Source: Pseudomonas sp. (GTDB lineage: Bacteria > Pseudomonadota > Gammaproteobacteria > Pseudomonadales > Pseudomonadaceae). From it: a stretch of 33,326 nt of DNA. The notes below the pieces were generated by a model. The model ran no database searches. It was not told the DNA's origin and saw nothing but the letters and a program-made list of their open reading frames with translations. The position numbers were made by a program, and so were the translations under genes. This document shows, in pieces, positions 17,411 to 25,636 of the stretch (positions within the stretch are counted from its first letter, which is position 1; each line of letters opens with the position of its first letter). The stretch spans positions 1 to 33,326 of the forward strand of contig JAUSOF010000057.1 of NCBI GenBank assembly GCA_030656145.1, in the 5' to 3' direction.

Positions 17411-17430
17411 CACGCGGATTTACCAGCAAC

Positions 17431-17446
17431 TACCCACAACAGGGTA
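17431..17446. promoter_or_regulatory. NarL-like 7-2-7 palindrome
   Basis: TACCCAC-AA-CAGGGTA has the spacing and outer bases of NarL heptamer pairs (TACYNMT with two bases between inverted copies). A further half-site TACCAGC lies at 17421-17427. The NarL-like regulator encoded next door is the obvious candidate binder. Confidence 0.5.
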
Positions 17447-17549
17447 TCCCCAACAGGCGCGTTTCCTTGCAGGCTGACTCCACTGAATTATTTCCCACAG
17501 AGAAAGATTGTTTCTCAGAACCCCTTCAAGACCTTCGAGGAGAACCACC

Positions 17550-18920
17550 ATGACCACTCGTGTTGCCATCATCGGTGCCGGCCCCTGCGGCCTGGCCCAA
17601 CTGCGTGCCTTTCAGTCCGCCGCCGCCAAAGGCGCGGAGATTCCCGAGCTGGTGTGCTTCGAGAAACAAGCGGACTGGGGCGGCATGTGGAACTACACCT
17701 GGCGCACTGGCCTGGACGAGCACGGCGAGCCGGTACACGGCAGCATGTACCGCTACCTGTGGTCCAACGGCCCCAAGGAATGCCTGGAGTTCGCCGACTA
17801 CACCTTTGACGAGCATTTCGGCCGCCCCATCGGCTCCTACCCGCCGCGCGAAGTGCTCTGGGACTACATTCAGGGCCGGGTGGAAAAGGCCGGCGTACGC
17901 CAGTACATCCGCTTCAATACCGCTGCGCGGATGGTCGAGTTCGACGAGGCCAGCGGCCTGTTCAGCGTCACCGTGCATGACCACGCCAGCGACCTGACCT
18001 ACAGCGAAAACTTCGACTACGTGATCTGCGCCAGCGGCCATTTCTCCACGCCGAACGTGCCCTATTTCCAGGGTTTCGAGAGCTTCGGCGGGCGCGTGCT
18101 GCATGCCCATGACTTTCGCGATGCGCTGGAATTCAAAGGCAAGGATGTGCTGGTGGTCGGCAGCAGCTACTCCGCCGAAGACATCGGTTCGCAGTGCTAC
18201 AAGTACGGTGCGCGCTCGATCACCAGCTGCTACCGCAGTGCGCCCATGGGCTACAAATGGCCGGCCAACTGGGAAGAAAAACCGCTGCTGCAACGGGTCG
18301 AAGGCGACACCGCTTACTTCGCCGATGGCAGCCACAAGCACGTCGACGCGATCATCCTGTGCACCGGCTACCAGCACCATTTTTCCTTCCTGCCCGAGTC
18401 GCTCCGGCTGAAGACCGACAACCGCCTGTGGCCGCTCAATCTGTACAAGGGCATCTTCTGGGAGAACAACCCCAAGCTGCTGTACCTCGGCATGCAGGAC
18501 CAGTGGTACAGCTTCAACATGTTCGATGCCCAGGCCTGGTTCGCCCGCGACGTGATCCTCGGCCGTATCGCCCTGCCGGAACAGGCCGCACGCCTGGCCG
18601 ATGACCAGGCCTGGCGCGCCCGCGAGGACCAGTTGCAAAACGCCCAGGAAATGTTCGAGTTCCAGGGCGCCTATATCCAGCAACTGATCGACGCCACCGA
18701 CTACCCGAGCTTCGACATCGGCGCGGTGAACCAGACCTTCCTGGAATGGAAGCACGACAAGTACGAAGACATCATGGGCTACCGCAACAAGTGCTACCGC
18801 TCGCTGATGACCGGCACCCAGGCGGCGCCCCATCACACCCCCTGGCTGGACGCGCTGGACGACTCGCTGGCGGCCTACCTGGCAGCGCAACCCGCGCCCG
18901 CCCTGAAAAGCGTGGGCTGA
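17550..18920 (+). CDS. tmm: trimethylamine monooxygenase
   Basis: 456 residues from the ATG at 17550 with GAGGAG seven bases upstream. It is a flavin-containing monooxygenase oxidising trimethylamine to trimethylamine N-oxide with NADPH and O2 (EC 1.14.13.148). Almost every stretch resembles Tmm of Methylocella and Roseobacters: [10 protein letters not shown] (FAD loop, residues 9-18, Cys where Ser is usual), [20 protein letters not shown], the FMO signature [11 protein letters not shown], the NADPH loop [12 protein letters not shown] with the Tmm-type Tyr, and LCTGYQHHF. Cytosolic. The next gene tdm starts 54 bases downstream and uses the product, so the two form one pathway unit. Very high confidence in identity. 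Confidence 0.96.
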   Translation: MTTRVAIIGAGPCGLAQLRAFQSAAAKGAEIPELVCFEKQADWGGMWNYTWRTGLDEHGEPVHGSMYRYLWSNGPKECLEFADYTFDEHFGRPIGSYPPREVLWDYIQGRVEKAGVRQYIRFNTAARMVEFDEASGLFSVTVHDHASDLTYSENFDYVICASGHFSTPNVPYFQGFESFGGRVLHAHDFRDALEFKGKDVLVVGSSYSAEDIGSQCYKYGARSITSCYRSAPMGYKWPANWEEKPLLQRVEGDTAYFADGSHKHVDAIILCTGYQHHFSFLPESLRLKTDNRLWPLNLYKGIFWENNPKLLYLGMQDQWYSFNMFDAQAWFARDVILGRIALPEQAARLADDQAWRAREDQLQNAQEMFEFQGAYIQQLIDATDYPSFDIGAVNQTFLEWKHDKYEDIMGYRNKCYRSLMTGTQAAPHHTPWLDALDDSLAAYLAAQPAPALKSVG

Positions 18921-18974
18921 GCGGATGCCCCGGACCCATGCGCCGCGGCGCGCCTTCCTGCACAGGATGATCCT

Positions 18975-21320
18975 ATGAACATGCCCGTGACCTCCCGCCC
19001 GCGCGAGCCGGCGCTGTTCGCCCGTGCGCCGGCACTCGAACGCCACCGCGTGGCCCCTGGCGGGCTAACCGTGGTCGCCCTGGAGCCAGGCGATTGCCTG
19101 GACGTGATTGACGTAGAGGGCGACCAACATGCCGAACTACTGGCATTCGACAACCAGGGCCGCAGCGCCCTGGGTGCCCTCGGCCTGAGCGGCAATCCGG
19201 ATGCGCGCTTCATTGCCGCGCTGCTGGCCAACGGCAGCAGCGCATCGGCGCACATGCGCCTGGGCCTGAGTCGCCAGGCCATCGATTGCCGCCACCTGCC
19301 GGATGCCGCCACGCTCTGGGCCGCCCAGTCACCCGCGGGGTACAGCCGCAGACTCGACGCCAGTGCCGCGCTGGTGGTGCTGGTTGCCGCGCCCGGCGGC
19401 GCTAGCCCGGTGGACAGCCAGGCCCGCGCCAGTGAGTTGCAGCTGCTGATTCGGCGCGCCAACCCGCGCAGCGTACTGGCGCCGCCACTGCCCGCGCCAC
19501 TCGGCGAGGTGGTCGACGAATTCACCCTGCGGCCCGGCACCGCCCGCGACTACCTGGTTGGCGCCGGCCAGTACATCCAAGTGCTCGACGTCGCCGGTCG
19601 CCAATGCTCGGACTTCGTCGCCCTGGATCGTCGCGGTCTGGATAACGGACGCGAGATCGACCTCGACCCGACTGTCACCCGCACCCTGAATGGCAACGCG
19701 TATCCGGGGCCAGGGCTGTTCAGCAAATTCTTCGACCGCAACCTGCAGCCAATGCTTGAGGTGGTGCGCGACACCGTCGGCCGCCACGACACCTTCGGCC
19801 TGGCCTGCGCCGCCCGCTACTACGAGAGCCAGGGCTACTTCGGCCACGCCAACTGCAGCGACAACCTCAGCCACGCCCTCGCCAGCCATGGGGTCGCCCC
19901 ACGGCCCGGCTGGTCGGCGATCAACTTCTTCTTCAACAGCGCGGTGGACGCCCATCAGCAGTTGACCTTCGATGAGCCCTGGTCGCGTCCCGGCGACTAC
20001 GTGCTGCTGCGCGCCATGACCGACCTGGTCTGCGCCAGCAGCGCGTGCCCGGACGACATCGACCCGGCCAACGGCTGGCAACCCACCGACATTCACATCC
20101 GTGTGTACAGCGCAAAGGAGCGTTTCAGTATCGCCATGGCCACCCGAAAAACGCCCGATGCCGACCCGGTATTGACCCGCGAAAGCGGCTTTCATCCCGG
20201 CACCTCGGCCCTTACCAGCAATTTCATCGACTACCGCGGCTGGTGGACGCCCACCCATTACCACGGCTTCGGCGCCATCGAGGAGTACCACGGCTGCCGC
20301 GAACGCGTGGCAGTCATGGACCTCTGCGCGCTGCGCAAATTCGAGGTGCTTGGCCCGGACGCCGAGGCGCTGCTCAACTACTGCCTGACCCGCGATGTGC
20401 GCAAGCTGGCGGTCGGCCAGGTGGTCTACTCGGCAATGTGCTATGAGCACGGCGGCATGCTCGACGACGGCACCCTGCTGCGCCTCGGCCCGGATGCCTT
20501 CCGCTGGATCTGCGGCGAGGACTACGCCGGCGTCTGGCTGCGCGAGCAGGCGGAAAAACTCGGCATGAAGGTGTGGATCAAGTCGGCCTCCGAGCAGATC
20601 CACAACATCGCCGTGCAGGGGCCGAAAAGCCGCGAACTGCTGAGCCAGATGATCTGGACCCCGGCCACCCAGCCAGCGCTGACGGAGCTGGGCTGGTTCC
20701 GCTTCCTCAACGGCCGCCTCGACGACTACAACGGCTGCCCGCTGATGGTCTCGCGCACCGGCTACACCGGCGAGCTGGGCTACGAGATCTGGTGCCACCC
20801 GGACGATGCGATGCAGGTCTGGAACCGCCTCTGGCAACTGGGTGAGCCGCTCGGCCTGGTGCCGCTGGGGCTGGAGGCGCTGGACAGCCTGCGCATCGAA
20901 GCCGGGCTGATCTTCGCCGGCTACGAGTTCTGCGACCAGACCGATCCGTTCGAGGCCGGCATCGGCTTCTGTGTGCCGCTGAAATCCAAGCAGGACGACT
21001 TTATCGGCCGCGAGGCCCTGCTGCGGCGCAGCGCCAACCCGCAACGCAAACTGGTCAGCCTGCAGCTGGATGGCAACGAGCAGGCGCACCACGGCGATTG
21101 CGTGCGTGTCGGCCGGGCCCAGGTCGGGGTGATCACCAGCGCTACCCGCTCACCGCTGCTGGGCCGGAACATCGCCCTGTGCCGACTGGATATCGGCTAC
21201 TGCGAGCCGGGCACCCGGGTGGAAATCGGCAAACTCGACGGTCAGCAGAAACGCCTCGGCGCGACGGTGGGCAGCAGCACCAGCGCCTACGACCCGGAGA
21301 AAACCCGGGTGCGCAGCTGA
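18975..21320 (+). CDS. tdm: trimethylamine N-oxide demethylase (aldolase)
   Basis: 781 residues. Tdm splits TMAO into dimethylamine and formaldehyde; its C-terminal half binds tetrahydrofolate, which captures the formaldehyde. The layout matches: an N-terminal DUF1989-type part and a GcvT-like aminomethyltransferase part from about residue 410 (IDYRGWWTPTHYHGFGAIEE) to the end (YDPEKTRVRS). The three conserved metal-binding cysteines are present as Cys294 (GHANC), Cys353 (DLVC) and Cys358 (SSAC). Residues 1-180 look like a second, diverged DUF1989-like unit lacking that Cys set. Only a weak GGA precedes the ATG. It follows tmm by 54 bases on the same strand. Confidence 0.95.
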   Translation: MNMPVTSRPREPALFARAPALERHRVAPGGLTVVALEPGDCLDVIDVEGDQHAELLAFDNQGRSALGALGLSGNPDARFIAALLANGSSASAHMRLGLSRQAIDCRHLPDAATLWAAQSPAGYSRRLDASAALVVLVAAPGGASPVDSQARASELQLLIRRANPRSVLAPPLPAPLGEVVDEFTLRPGTARDYLVGAGQYIQVLDVAGRQCSDFVALDRRGLDNGREIDLDPTVTRTLNGNAYPGPGLFSKFFDRNLQPMLEVVRDTVGRHDTFGLACAARYYESQGYFGHANCSDNLSHALASHGVAPRPGWSAINFFFNSAVDAHQQLTFDEPWSRPGDYVLLRAMTDLVCASSACPDDIDPANGWQPTDIHIRVYSAKERFSIAMATRKTPDADPVLTRESGFHPGTSALTSNFIDYRGWWTPTHYHGFGAIEEYHGCRERVAVMDLCALRKFEVLGPDAEALLNYCLTRDVRKLAVGQVVYSAMCYEHGGMLDDGTLLRLGPDAFRWICGEDYAGVWLREQAEKLGMKVWIKSASEQIHNIAVQGPKSRELLSQMIWTPATQPALTELGWFRFLNGRLDDYNGCPLMVSRTGYTGELGYEIWCHPDDAMQVWNRLWQLGEPLGLVPLGLEALDSLRIEAGLIFAGYEFCDQTDPFEAGIGFCVPLKSKQDDFIGREALLRRSANPQRKLVSLQLDGNEQAHHGDCVRVGRAQVGVITSATRSPLLGRNIALCRLDIGYCEPGTRVEIGKLDGQQKRLGATVGSSTSAYDPEKTRVRS

Positions 21321-21409
21321 GCGCAGCAGCTGGCCGAATAATTGCTACCCATCTGCTGTAGCGCCTAAAGCTTGTGAAAAAAACTCACCGCAGCGAGGAG
21401 AAGTGGCCA

Positions 21410-22399
21410 ATGTGGTTCAACGATATGTCCAAAGAGCTGGCCAGTGACCTCAGCACGCTGTTGCGCCAACTGCTGGCCGAACAGCCGGCGCAGATCAGCA
21501 GTCATTCCAACCTGCAACGCCACCCTGAGCTGCTCGGCTTCTTCGAGCAGTTGACGCAGCGCTGGCAGGAACAGCTGCATCTGCAGCGCAAGGCCCAGGC
21601 CACGCCAGCGCCGCCCTGCAGCGCCGCGGACTATCAGCAGTTGCTCCAGCAACTGACCACGGCCGAGCGGCAAACCCGGCAACTCGACGAGCAGCTGCAG
21701 CAGTGCCACGCCCAACTGGCCAGCAACGCCGACCGCCAGCTGAGCTGGCAGCAGGACGAACAGGCCTGGGAGCTGACCAAGCAAACCCTCACCGAAGGCT
21801 GCTGGGACCTGCACGTGGTCAATGGCGATGCCGACCACCCGAAGAACCTGATCCGCTGGTCCGAGCAGTTCCGCCACCTGATCGGCTACAGCCAGGCGGA
21901 GTTCGCCGATGGCTGGGACAGCTTCTTTGCCGTGGTCAACCCCATCGACCTGAAGACCGTCATGCAGGTGTTCGGCGACTACATCGCCGACCCCAAGGGC
22001 CAACCGGCGTATGTCGTCGAGTACCGCATGCGCCACAAGACCCGCGGCGAAACCTGGTACCGCGAGCGCGGGCGCTGCCTGCGCGATGCCAATGGCGTGC
22101 TGGTGCGGGTGATCGGCGCAGTGCGCGACATCAGCGATGAGAAAGCCGCCGACGCCCTGCGCGAACGCGAGCAGAGCAGCATCCAGAACACCTACGGGCA
22201 GATCGCCAAAGTGGCCGGAGCGATCAAGGGCGTCGCCGACCAGACCAACCTGCTGGCGCTGAATGCGGCAATCGAAGCGGCCCGTGCCGGCGAACAGGGC
22301 CGCGGTTTCGCCGTGGTCGCCGATGAGGTACGCAACCTGGCGCGGCGCACCCAGGAGTCGGTGCAGCAGATCCAGAACATGCTGCAGCAGCGCAACTGA
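21410..22399 (+). CDS. soluble PAS-domain chemoreceptor-like protein (short MCP tip)
   Basis: 329 residues from the ATG at 21410, preceded by GGAG; a GTG 36 bases upstream has no ribosome site. No membrane helix. Residues about 1-130 are Gln-rich and helical, likely coiled coil. A PAS fold of the PAS_3 type with PAC follows at about 135-250 ([31 protein letters not shown]). The end (about 265-329) is the chemoreceptor hairpin tip [20 protein letters not shown] and [13 protein letters not shown]. Such short cytosolic receptors signal to CheA/CheW or diguanylate cyclase systems. There are no obvious methylation helices beyond the tip. Lying between tdm and amt, it may sense metabolism of methylated amines, which is inference. 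Confidence 0.88.
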   Translation: MWFNDMSKELASDLSTLLRQLLAEQPAQISSHSNLQRHPELLGFFEQLTQRWQEQLHLQRKAQATPAPPCSAADYQQLLQQLTTAERQTRQLDEQLQQCHAQLASNADRQLSWQQDEQAWELTKQTLTEGCWDLHVVNGDADHPKNLIRWSEQFRHLIGYSQAEFADGWDSFFAVVNPIDLKTVMQVFGDYIADPKGQPAYVVEYRMRHKTRGETWYRERGRCLRDANGVLVRVIGAVRDISDEKAADALREREQSSIQNTYGQIAKVAGAIKGVADQTNLLALNAAIEAARAGEQGRGFAVVADEVRNLARRTQESVQQIQNMLQQRN

Positions 22400-22442
22400 G
22401 CCCCAAGATCAGGCGCACGCAGGCGGCAACGAACAGAAACGG

Positions 22443-22454
22443 GGCAACGTTGCC
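22443..22454. promoter_or_regulatory. palindrome GGCAACGTTGCC upstream of amt promoter
   Basis: A perfect 12-bp palindrome 57 bases before the sigma-54-type promoter. Its place suits an activator site, but it does not match the NtrC consensus well. Confidence 0.3.
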
Positions 22455-22510
22455 GTGAGCATCTGCAGCAACCTTGCAATAAGCCGTTGTTACGCATGGA
22501 AAAGCCTAGA

Positions 22511-22526
22511 TGGCACAAGCCTTGCT
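22511..22526 (+). promoter_or_regulatory. sigma-54 promoter for the amt gene
   Basis: TGGCACAAGCCTTGCT fits the TGGCACG-N4-TTGCW consensus in all but one fixed base. Expected transcription start is about 22537, leaving a leader of about 108 bases with the hairpin GTGAG (22535) / CTCAC (22552) and the palindrome GCCCTCAGGGC. Sigma-54 control suggests nitrogen limitation as signal. Confidence 0.75.
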
Positions 22527-22644
22527 AATTCTCAGTGAGAACTTTTTATAACTCACGGTAAATAAAAATAGCCCTCAGGGCATGCCTTCACCTCTCGATC
22601 TGCCGAATAAAACGTATTCCTAAAATTGCATCGAGGACTTAGTA

Positions 22645-24021
22645 ATGGAACAGGCAACTCCCACACTGGAAGAGCTAAACGCGCTCGTGCAGATGTCCGG
22701 CACCATCAATATGGAGATCTTCTATTGGTGGTGCATCGCGCTGATGATGATCATCCACGCCGGCTTTCTGTCCTATGAGATCGGCGCCTCGCGTCTGAAA
22801 AACGTGCTGACCGCCGGGGTGAAAAACATCCTCGCGTTCGCCTTTATCGTGCCCACCTTCTTCTTTTTCGGCTGGTTCATTTACAACGGCTTCTCCGCGG
22901 GTTTAACCCTCGACATGGAAGCCGCTGCGGCAAGCCTGCCGTGGAGCGGAGCCATGGGCCCGAACGTCGAGGACAACGCCACCGGGATCTTCTGGGGGGC
23001 GTTCGCGCTGTTCGCCGCCACGACAGCCTCGATCATGTCCGGGGCGCTTATCGAGCGCACACGCATGAGCGCCTTCATCATCCTGGCAATCATTCTCGGT
23101 TCCGGCGTGTGGATTCTCGGCGCAGCCTGGAGCTGGCACCCAAGCGGCTGGCTGACCACCCAATGGGGCTTCCATGACGTCGGCGCCGCCGGCTGCGTAC
23201 ACACCATCGCCGGCTTCTTCACCCTCGGCGTGGTCATCAACGTCGGCGCACGCATCGGCCGTTTCAACGCGAACGGCAGCGCCAACCCCATCGTCGGCCA
23301 CAGCATGCCGATGAGCGTAATCGGCCTGATGCTGGTGATCGTCGGCTTCTTCGGCTTCCTCGGCGGCTGCATCATCTACAACGTCGGCGGTCAATGGACC
23401 AACATCTACGGCCAACCGACCAACCTCTCGGCCTTCGCCTTCAACACCCTGATGGGCTTCGCCGGTGGTTTGATCGGCGCCTACCTGACTACCCGCGAAC
23501 CCTTCTGGATGATGTCCGGCGGGCTGATCGGCATCGTCTCGGTCGCACCTGGCCTGGACGTCTACTACCCGCCGCTGGCTTACGTGATCGGCATGGGCGT
23601 AGCCGCAGCCGCGCCACTGGTGCACAAGTTCCTGGTCAAGCAGCAGATCGACGACGCCGTCGGCGCCTTTGCGGTTCACGGCTTCGGTGGTTTCGCCGGT
23701 CTCGTGATCAGCGGGATCTTCCTGGCCGGCTACCCGAACATGGCTGAAGGCGTGCCACCGGTGAACTTCCTCGGGCAGGCTGGCGGCGCCGTGGTGCTGG
23801 CTCTGCTGGGCTTCATCCCGGGCTACCTGATCTCCCTGGCAATGAAGAAAGCGGGCGTTCTGCGCGTCCCGGCCCATGCCGAAGAACGCGGCCTGGATCT
23901 TACCGAAGTACCCGCCCAAGCCTACCCGGAGTGGGCGCTTACCGGCGCCAGCACGACTTACATCAGCGGCGATTCGGCCAGCAGTGCGACCGTGGTGGTC
24001 GCCACAGCAAAAGCCATCTGA
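22645..24021 (+). CDS. amt: divergent Amt-family transporter
   Basis: 458 residues with about 11 hydrophobic spans. Amt proteins conduct ammonium or methylammonium through a trimer pore. The pore residues are kept: Asp178 and His186 in GFHDVGAAGCVHTIAG, and His345 in FAVHGFGG. Other signatures differ: the usual DFAGGT is DVGAAG, and the outer-gate segment reads ALFAATTASIMSGALIERT rather than the FAxITPALIAGAFAER seen in the second amt of this window. There is no cleavable signal peptide, and the N-terminus starts with a polar stretch. A GAGG lies eight bases before the ATG. Position after tmm-tdm and its difference from a standard Amt suggest that its substrate may be a methylated amine. This is inference; ammonium remains possible. 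Confidence 0.9.
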   Translation: MEQATPTLEELNALVQMSGTINMEIFYWWCIALMMIIHAGFLSYEIGASRLKNVLTAGVKNILAFAFIVPTFFFFGWFIYNGFSAGLTLDMEAAAASLPWSGAMGPNVEDNATGIFWGAFALFAATTASIMSGALIERTRMSAFIILAIILGSGVWILGAAWSWHPSGWLTTQWGFHDVGAAGCVHTIAGFFTLGVVINVGARIGRFNANGSANPIVGHSMPMSVIGLMLVIVGFFGFLGGCIIYNVGGQWTNIYGQPTNLSAFAFNTLMGFAGGLIGAYLTTREPFWMMSGGLIGIVSVAPGLDVYYPPLAYVIGMGVAAAAPLVHKFLVKQQIDDAVGAFAVHGFGGFAGLVISGIFLAGYPNMAEGVPPVNFLGQAGGAVVLALLGFIPGYLISLAMKKAGVLRVPAHAEERGLDLTEVPAQAYPEWALTGASTTYISGDSASSATVVVATAKAI

Positions 24022-24075
24022 TGCCCTTTGTGCGCGGTGCTCAAGCCACCGCGCACGCTACCTAGGAGAAATGCC

Positions 24076-24249
24076 ATGAGCAGTCCGATCAGCAGCTGGG
24101 AAGGTGCCAGCAGTATCTTCACCTTCGCCGACAAACCCACCGTACTCGCTGTGATCATGCTGGTAGCAGTTACCGTGACGGTAGTCGCCATCTGGGTCAC
24201 CATCCGCCACGAGAAGCACAGCTACAACAGCCCCATGACCAAGAAGTAA
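24076..24249 (+). CDS. 57-residue single-span membrane protein
   Basis: Starts at the ATG at 24076 with GGAG seven bases upstream, 54 bases after amt. Residues 1-21 (MSSPISSWEGASSIFTFADK) are polar, about 22-43 are one hydrophobic span (LAVIMLVAVTVTVVAIWVTI), and the end RHEKHSYNSPMTKK is basic, which predicts the C-terminus inside. I do not recognise the family. Tight placement behind amt with its own ribosome site suggests a partner of the transporter, perhaps a small regulatory or stabilising subunit. Confidence 0.75.
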   Translation: MSSPISSWEGASSIFTFADKPTVLAVIMLVAVTVTVVAIWVTIRHEKHSYNSPMTKK

Positions 24250-24258
24250 CCTCACCCG

Positions 24259-24280
24259 GCCGGCACCCGCGGGTGCCGGC
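24259..24280. repeat. 22-base GC-rich palindrome between small protein and B3/B4 gene
   Basis: Arms GCCGGCACCC and GGGTGCCGGC around GC. No T tract follows, so it is more likely an RNA-stability or attenuating hairpin than a full terminator. Confidence 0.6.
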
Positions 24281-24296
24281 TCGCCTGGAATTCGCC

Positions 24297-24950
24297 ATGT
24301 TCAACCCCGTATTTCGTCTCAACACCCCAGCCAATCTGGGCTTGCAAGCCATCGCCTTCAGCCTGCACGCACTGGACAACCAACATTACAGCAGCGCACT
24401 GAAGAACAGCCTGACGCGCCTGCGCGGCCTCTTCGACATTCAGCACAGCCTGCGCCAGATGGAGGGTTTCAATGCTTTACGGGTGCGCATGGGCCGCTCA
24501 CCCAAGCGCTTCCCCGCGTCGCCCCAGGCCTTGCTCGACCATTACCTGCGCAAGGGCGCGTTGCGTTCGATTGCGCCGATTGTCGAGCTCTACAACCAGT
24601 GGTCGCTGAACAGCGGCCTGTCGATCGGGGCGCATGACCTGCAACGCCTGCACCTGCCGGTAAGCCTGACCCTGACCCAGGGCAGCGAGCCATTTCATGG
24701 CCTTGGCAGCGCCACCAGCCAGATACTGCCCAACGGCGAATACGCCTACATCGATGCCCGCGGACAGGTGCTGTGCCGCATGGAATATCGCCAGTGCGCG
24801 GCCACCGCCCTGACCCCGGAAAGCAGCACCGTACTGTTCATCGTCCAGGGCCACCCAGGCACCGAGCCTGAGTACCTGCAGCAGGTTGCCCGCGACCTCA
24901 AGGCCGACCTGATGCACTGCTGCGCCAGCAACCTCAGCCGCGTAGCCTGA
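24297..24950 (+). CDS. B3/B4 tRNA-binding-domain protein
   Basis: 217 residues from the ATG at 24297. The protein matches the stand-alone B3/B4 domain found in the beta chain of phenylalanyl-tRNA synthetase and in free proteins: FNALRVRMGRSPKRFPASPQ, IAPIVELYNQWSLNSGLSIG, ILPNGEYAYIDARGQVLCRM and TVLFIVQG. In PheT this domain edits mischarged Tyr-tRNA; free versions are mostly uncharacterised. No membrane part. The gene follows the small membrane protein by 47 bases including a hairpin, and converges with the SMR gene. Why it lies in an amine operon is not clear; a role in clearing amino-acid analogues such as N-methyl amino acids would fit but is speculation. Confidence 0.85.
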   Translation: MFNPVFRLNTPANLGLQAIAFSLHALDNQHYSSALKNSLTRLRGLFDIQHSLRQMEGFNALRVRMGRSPKRFPASPQALLDHYLRKGALRSIAPIVELYNQWSLNSGLSIGAHDLQRLHLPVSLTLTQGSEPFHGLGSATSQILPNGEYAYIDARGQVLCRMEYRQCAATALTPESSTVLFIVQGHPGTEPEYLQQVARDLKADLMHCCASNLSRVA

Positions 24951-24978
24951 ACCACCGACATAATCAGCCACGCCGAAA

Positions 24979-24995
24979 GCGCCCGCGAAGGGCGC
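24979..24995. terminator. hairpin between convergent B3/B4 and SMR genes
   Basis: Arms GCGCCC and GGGCGC with loop GCGAA. On the minus strand it is followed by TTTCGG, a weak terminator tail. Confidence 0.35.
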
Positions 24996-25041
24996 CTGGT
25001 TGCTACCTGTTGCGCGGCGATAAGCCTCAGGCTGGGCCCGC

Positions 25042-25389
25042 CTAGAGCGGCGTACTGACACTCACCAGCTTGAGACCGATGACCCCAGCGACGATCAGAG
25101 CCAGGCAGGCCAGCCGTGCCAGGTGCGCCGGCTCGTTAAGAACGGCGATGCCGTAGATCGCCGTCCCCACCGCGCCTATCCCCACCCACACTGCGTACGC
25201 GGTGCCCACCGGCAACGTGCGCATGGCCAGCGACAGCAAATACAGGCTGATGATGATGAACACCGCGCAATACAGGCTCGGCCACAGCCGGGTGAAACCT
25301 TGCGTGCGCGGAATGATCGCGGCATAGCAAATCTCGCTGATGCCAGCGCAAAGCAGAAAACCCCAACCACTGCTGAAACCACTGAACAT
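25042..25389 (-). CDS. SMR-family small exporter, SugE/Gdx-like
   Basis: 115 residues from the ATG at 25389, with GGAG six bases upstream. Four membrane spans. The essential Glu19 of the SMR family is in [10 protein letters not shown]. The second half has [20 protein letters not shown], typical of the SugE/Gdx branch, whose members export guanidinium and small quaternary compounds. It lies 247 bases after dmmD on the same strand, with a REP pair between, so it may or may not share its transcript. In this setting it could expel toxic methylated or quaternary amines. No guanidine riboswitch is visible upstream. Confidence 0.88.
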   Translation of the reverse strand: MFSGFSSGWGFLLCAGISEICYAAIIPRTQGFTRLWPSLYCAVFIIISLYLLSLAMRTLPVGTAYAVWVGIGAVGTAIYGIAVLNEPAHLARLACLALIVAGVIGLKLVSVSTPL

Positions 25390-25501
25390 AACGACTCCCG
25401 AGTAATACCTGTGCACGGCAATGCGCCGGCCATGACGGCAGCGCAGCCATCCATTGAATGGCCATCTCGGGGTGCTTGCCGTAAGCCAGGCTCCCCCGCG
25501 C

Positions 25502-25569
25502 GTAGCCCGGAGGCAATCCGGGAGCGATTTTTCAGCCCGCAGACGTCCCCCGGATTTCATCCGGGCTAC
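25502..25569. repeat. REP-like inverted pair GTAGCCCGGA
   Basis: GTAGCCCGGA (25502-25511) with local inverse TCCGGG and the mirrored TCCGGGCTAC (25560-25569) form two small hairpins facing each other, a second class of pseudomonad REP. It lies between dmmD and the SMR gene. Confidence 0.75.
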
Positions 25570-25636
25570 AAAAAAACCGTTTGCCGCAAGCGCACGCCCA
25601 GAGACGGCCGCCATCGGCGAGCGGTTTTTCCAGGCA

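Larger units (their letters stand above)
17205..17549. promoter_or_regulatory. divergent control region between kinase operon and tmm
   Basis: 345 bases without a gene. It contains several small inverted repeats: AGGCAGCCTTGCCT (about 17357), the 7-2-7 palindrome at 17431-17446, and GAGAAA-GATTG-TTTCTC at 17500-17516 shortly before the tmm ribosome site. A weak sigma-54-like sequence is at 17395-17410. No clear sigma-70 promoter stands out. Confidence 0.6.

Noticed and set aside
17406..17420. Second sigma-54 candidate TGGCACACGCGGATT before tmm
   Set aside because: The -24 half is perfect but the required GC at -12 is missing.
17526..21092. Long minus-strand frames opposite tmm and tdm
   Set aside because: Antisense to firmly identified enzymes; composition is typical of shadow frames and no ribosome site or motif is seen.
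25390..25500. Guanidine riboswitch before the SMR gene
   Set aside because: I looked for the paired hairpins or conserved loops in the leader and found none; a REP lies further upstream instead.
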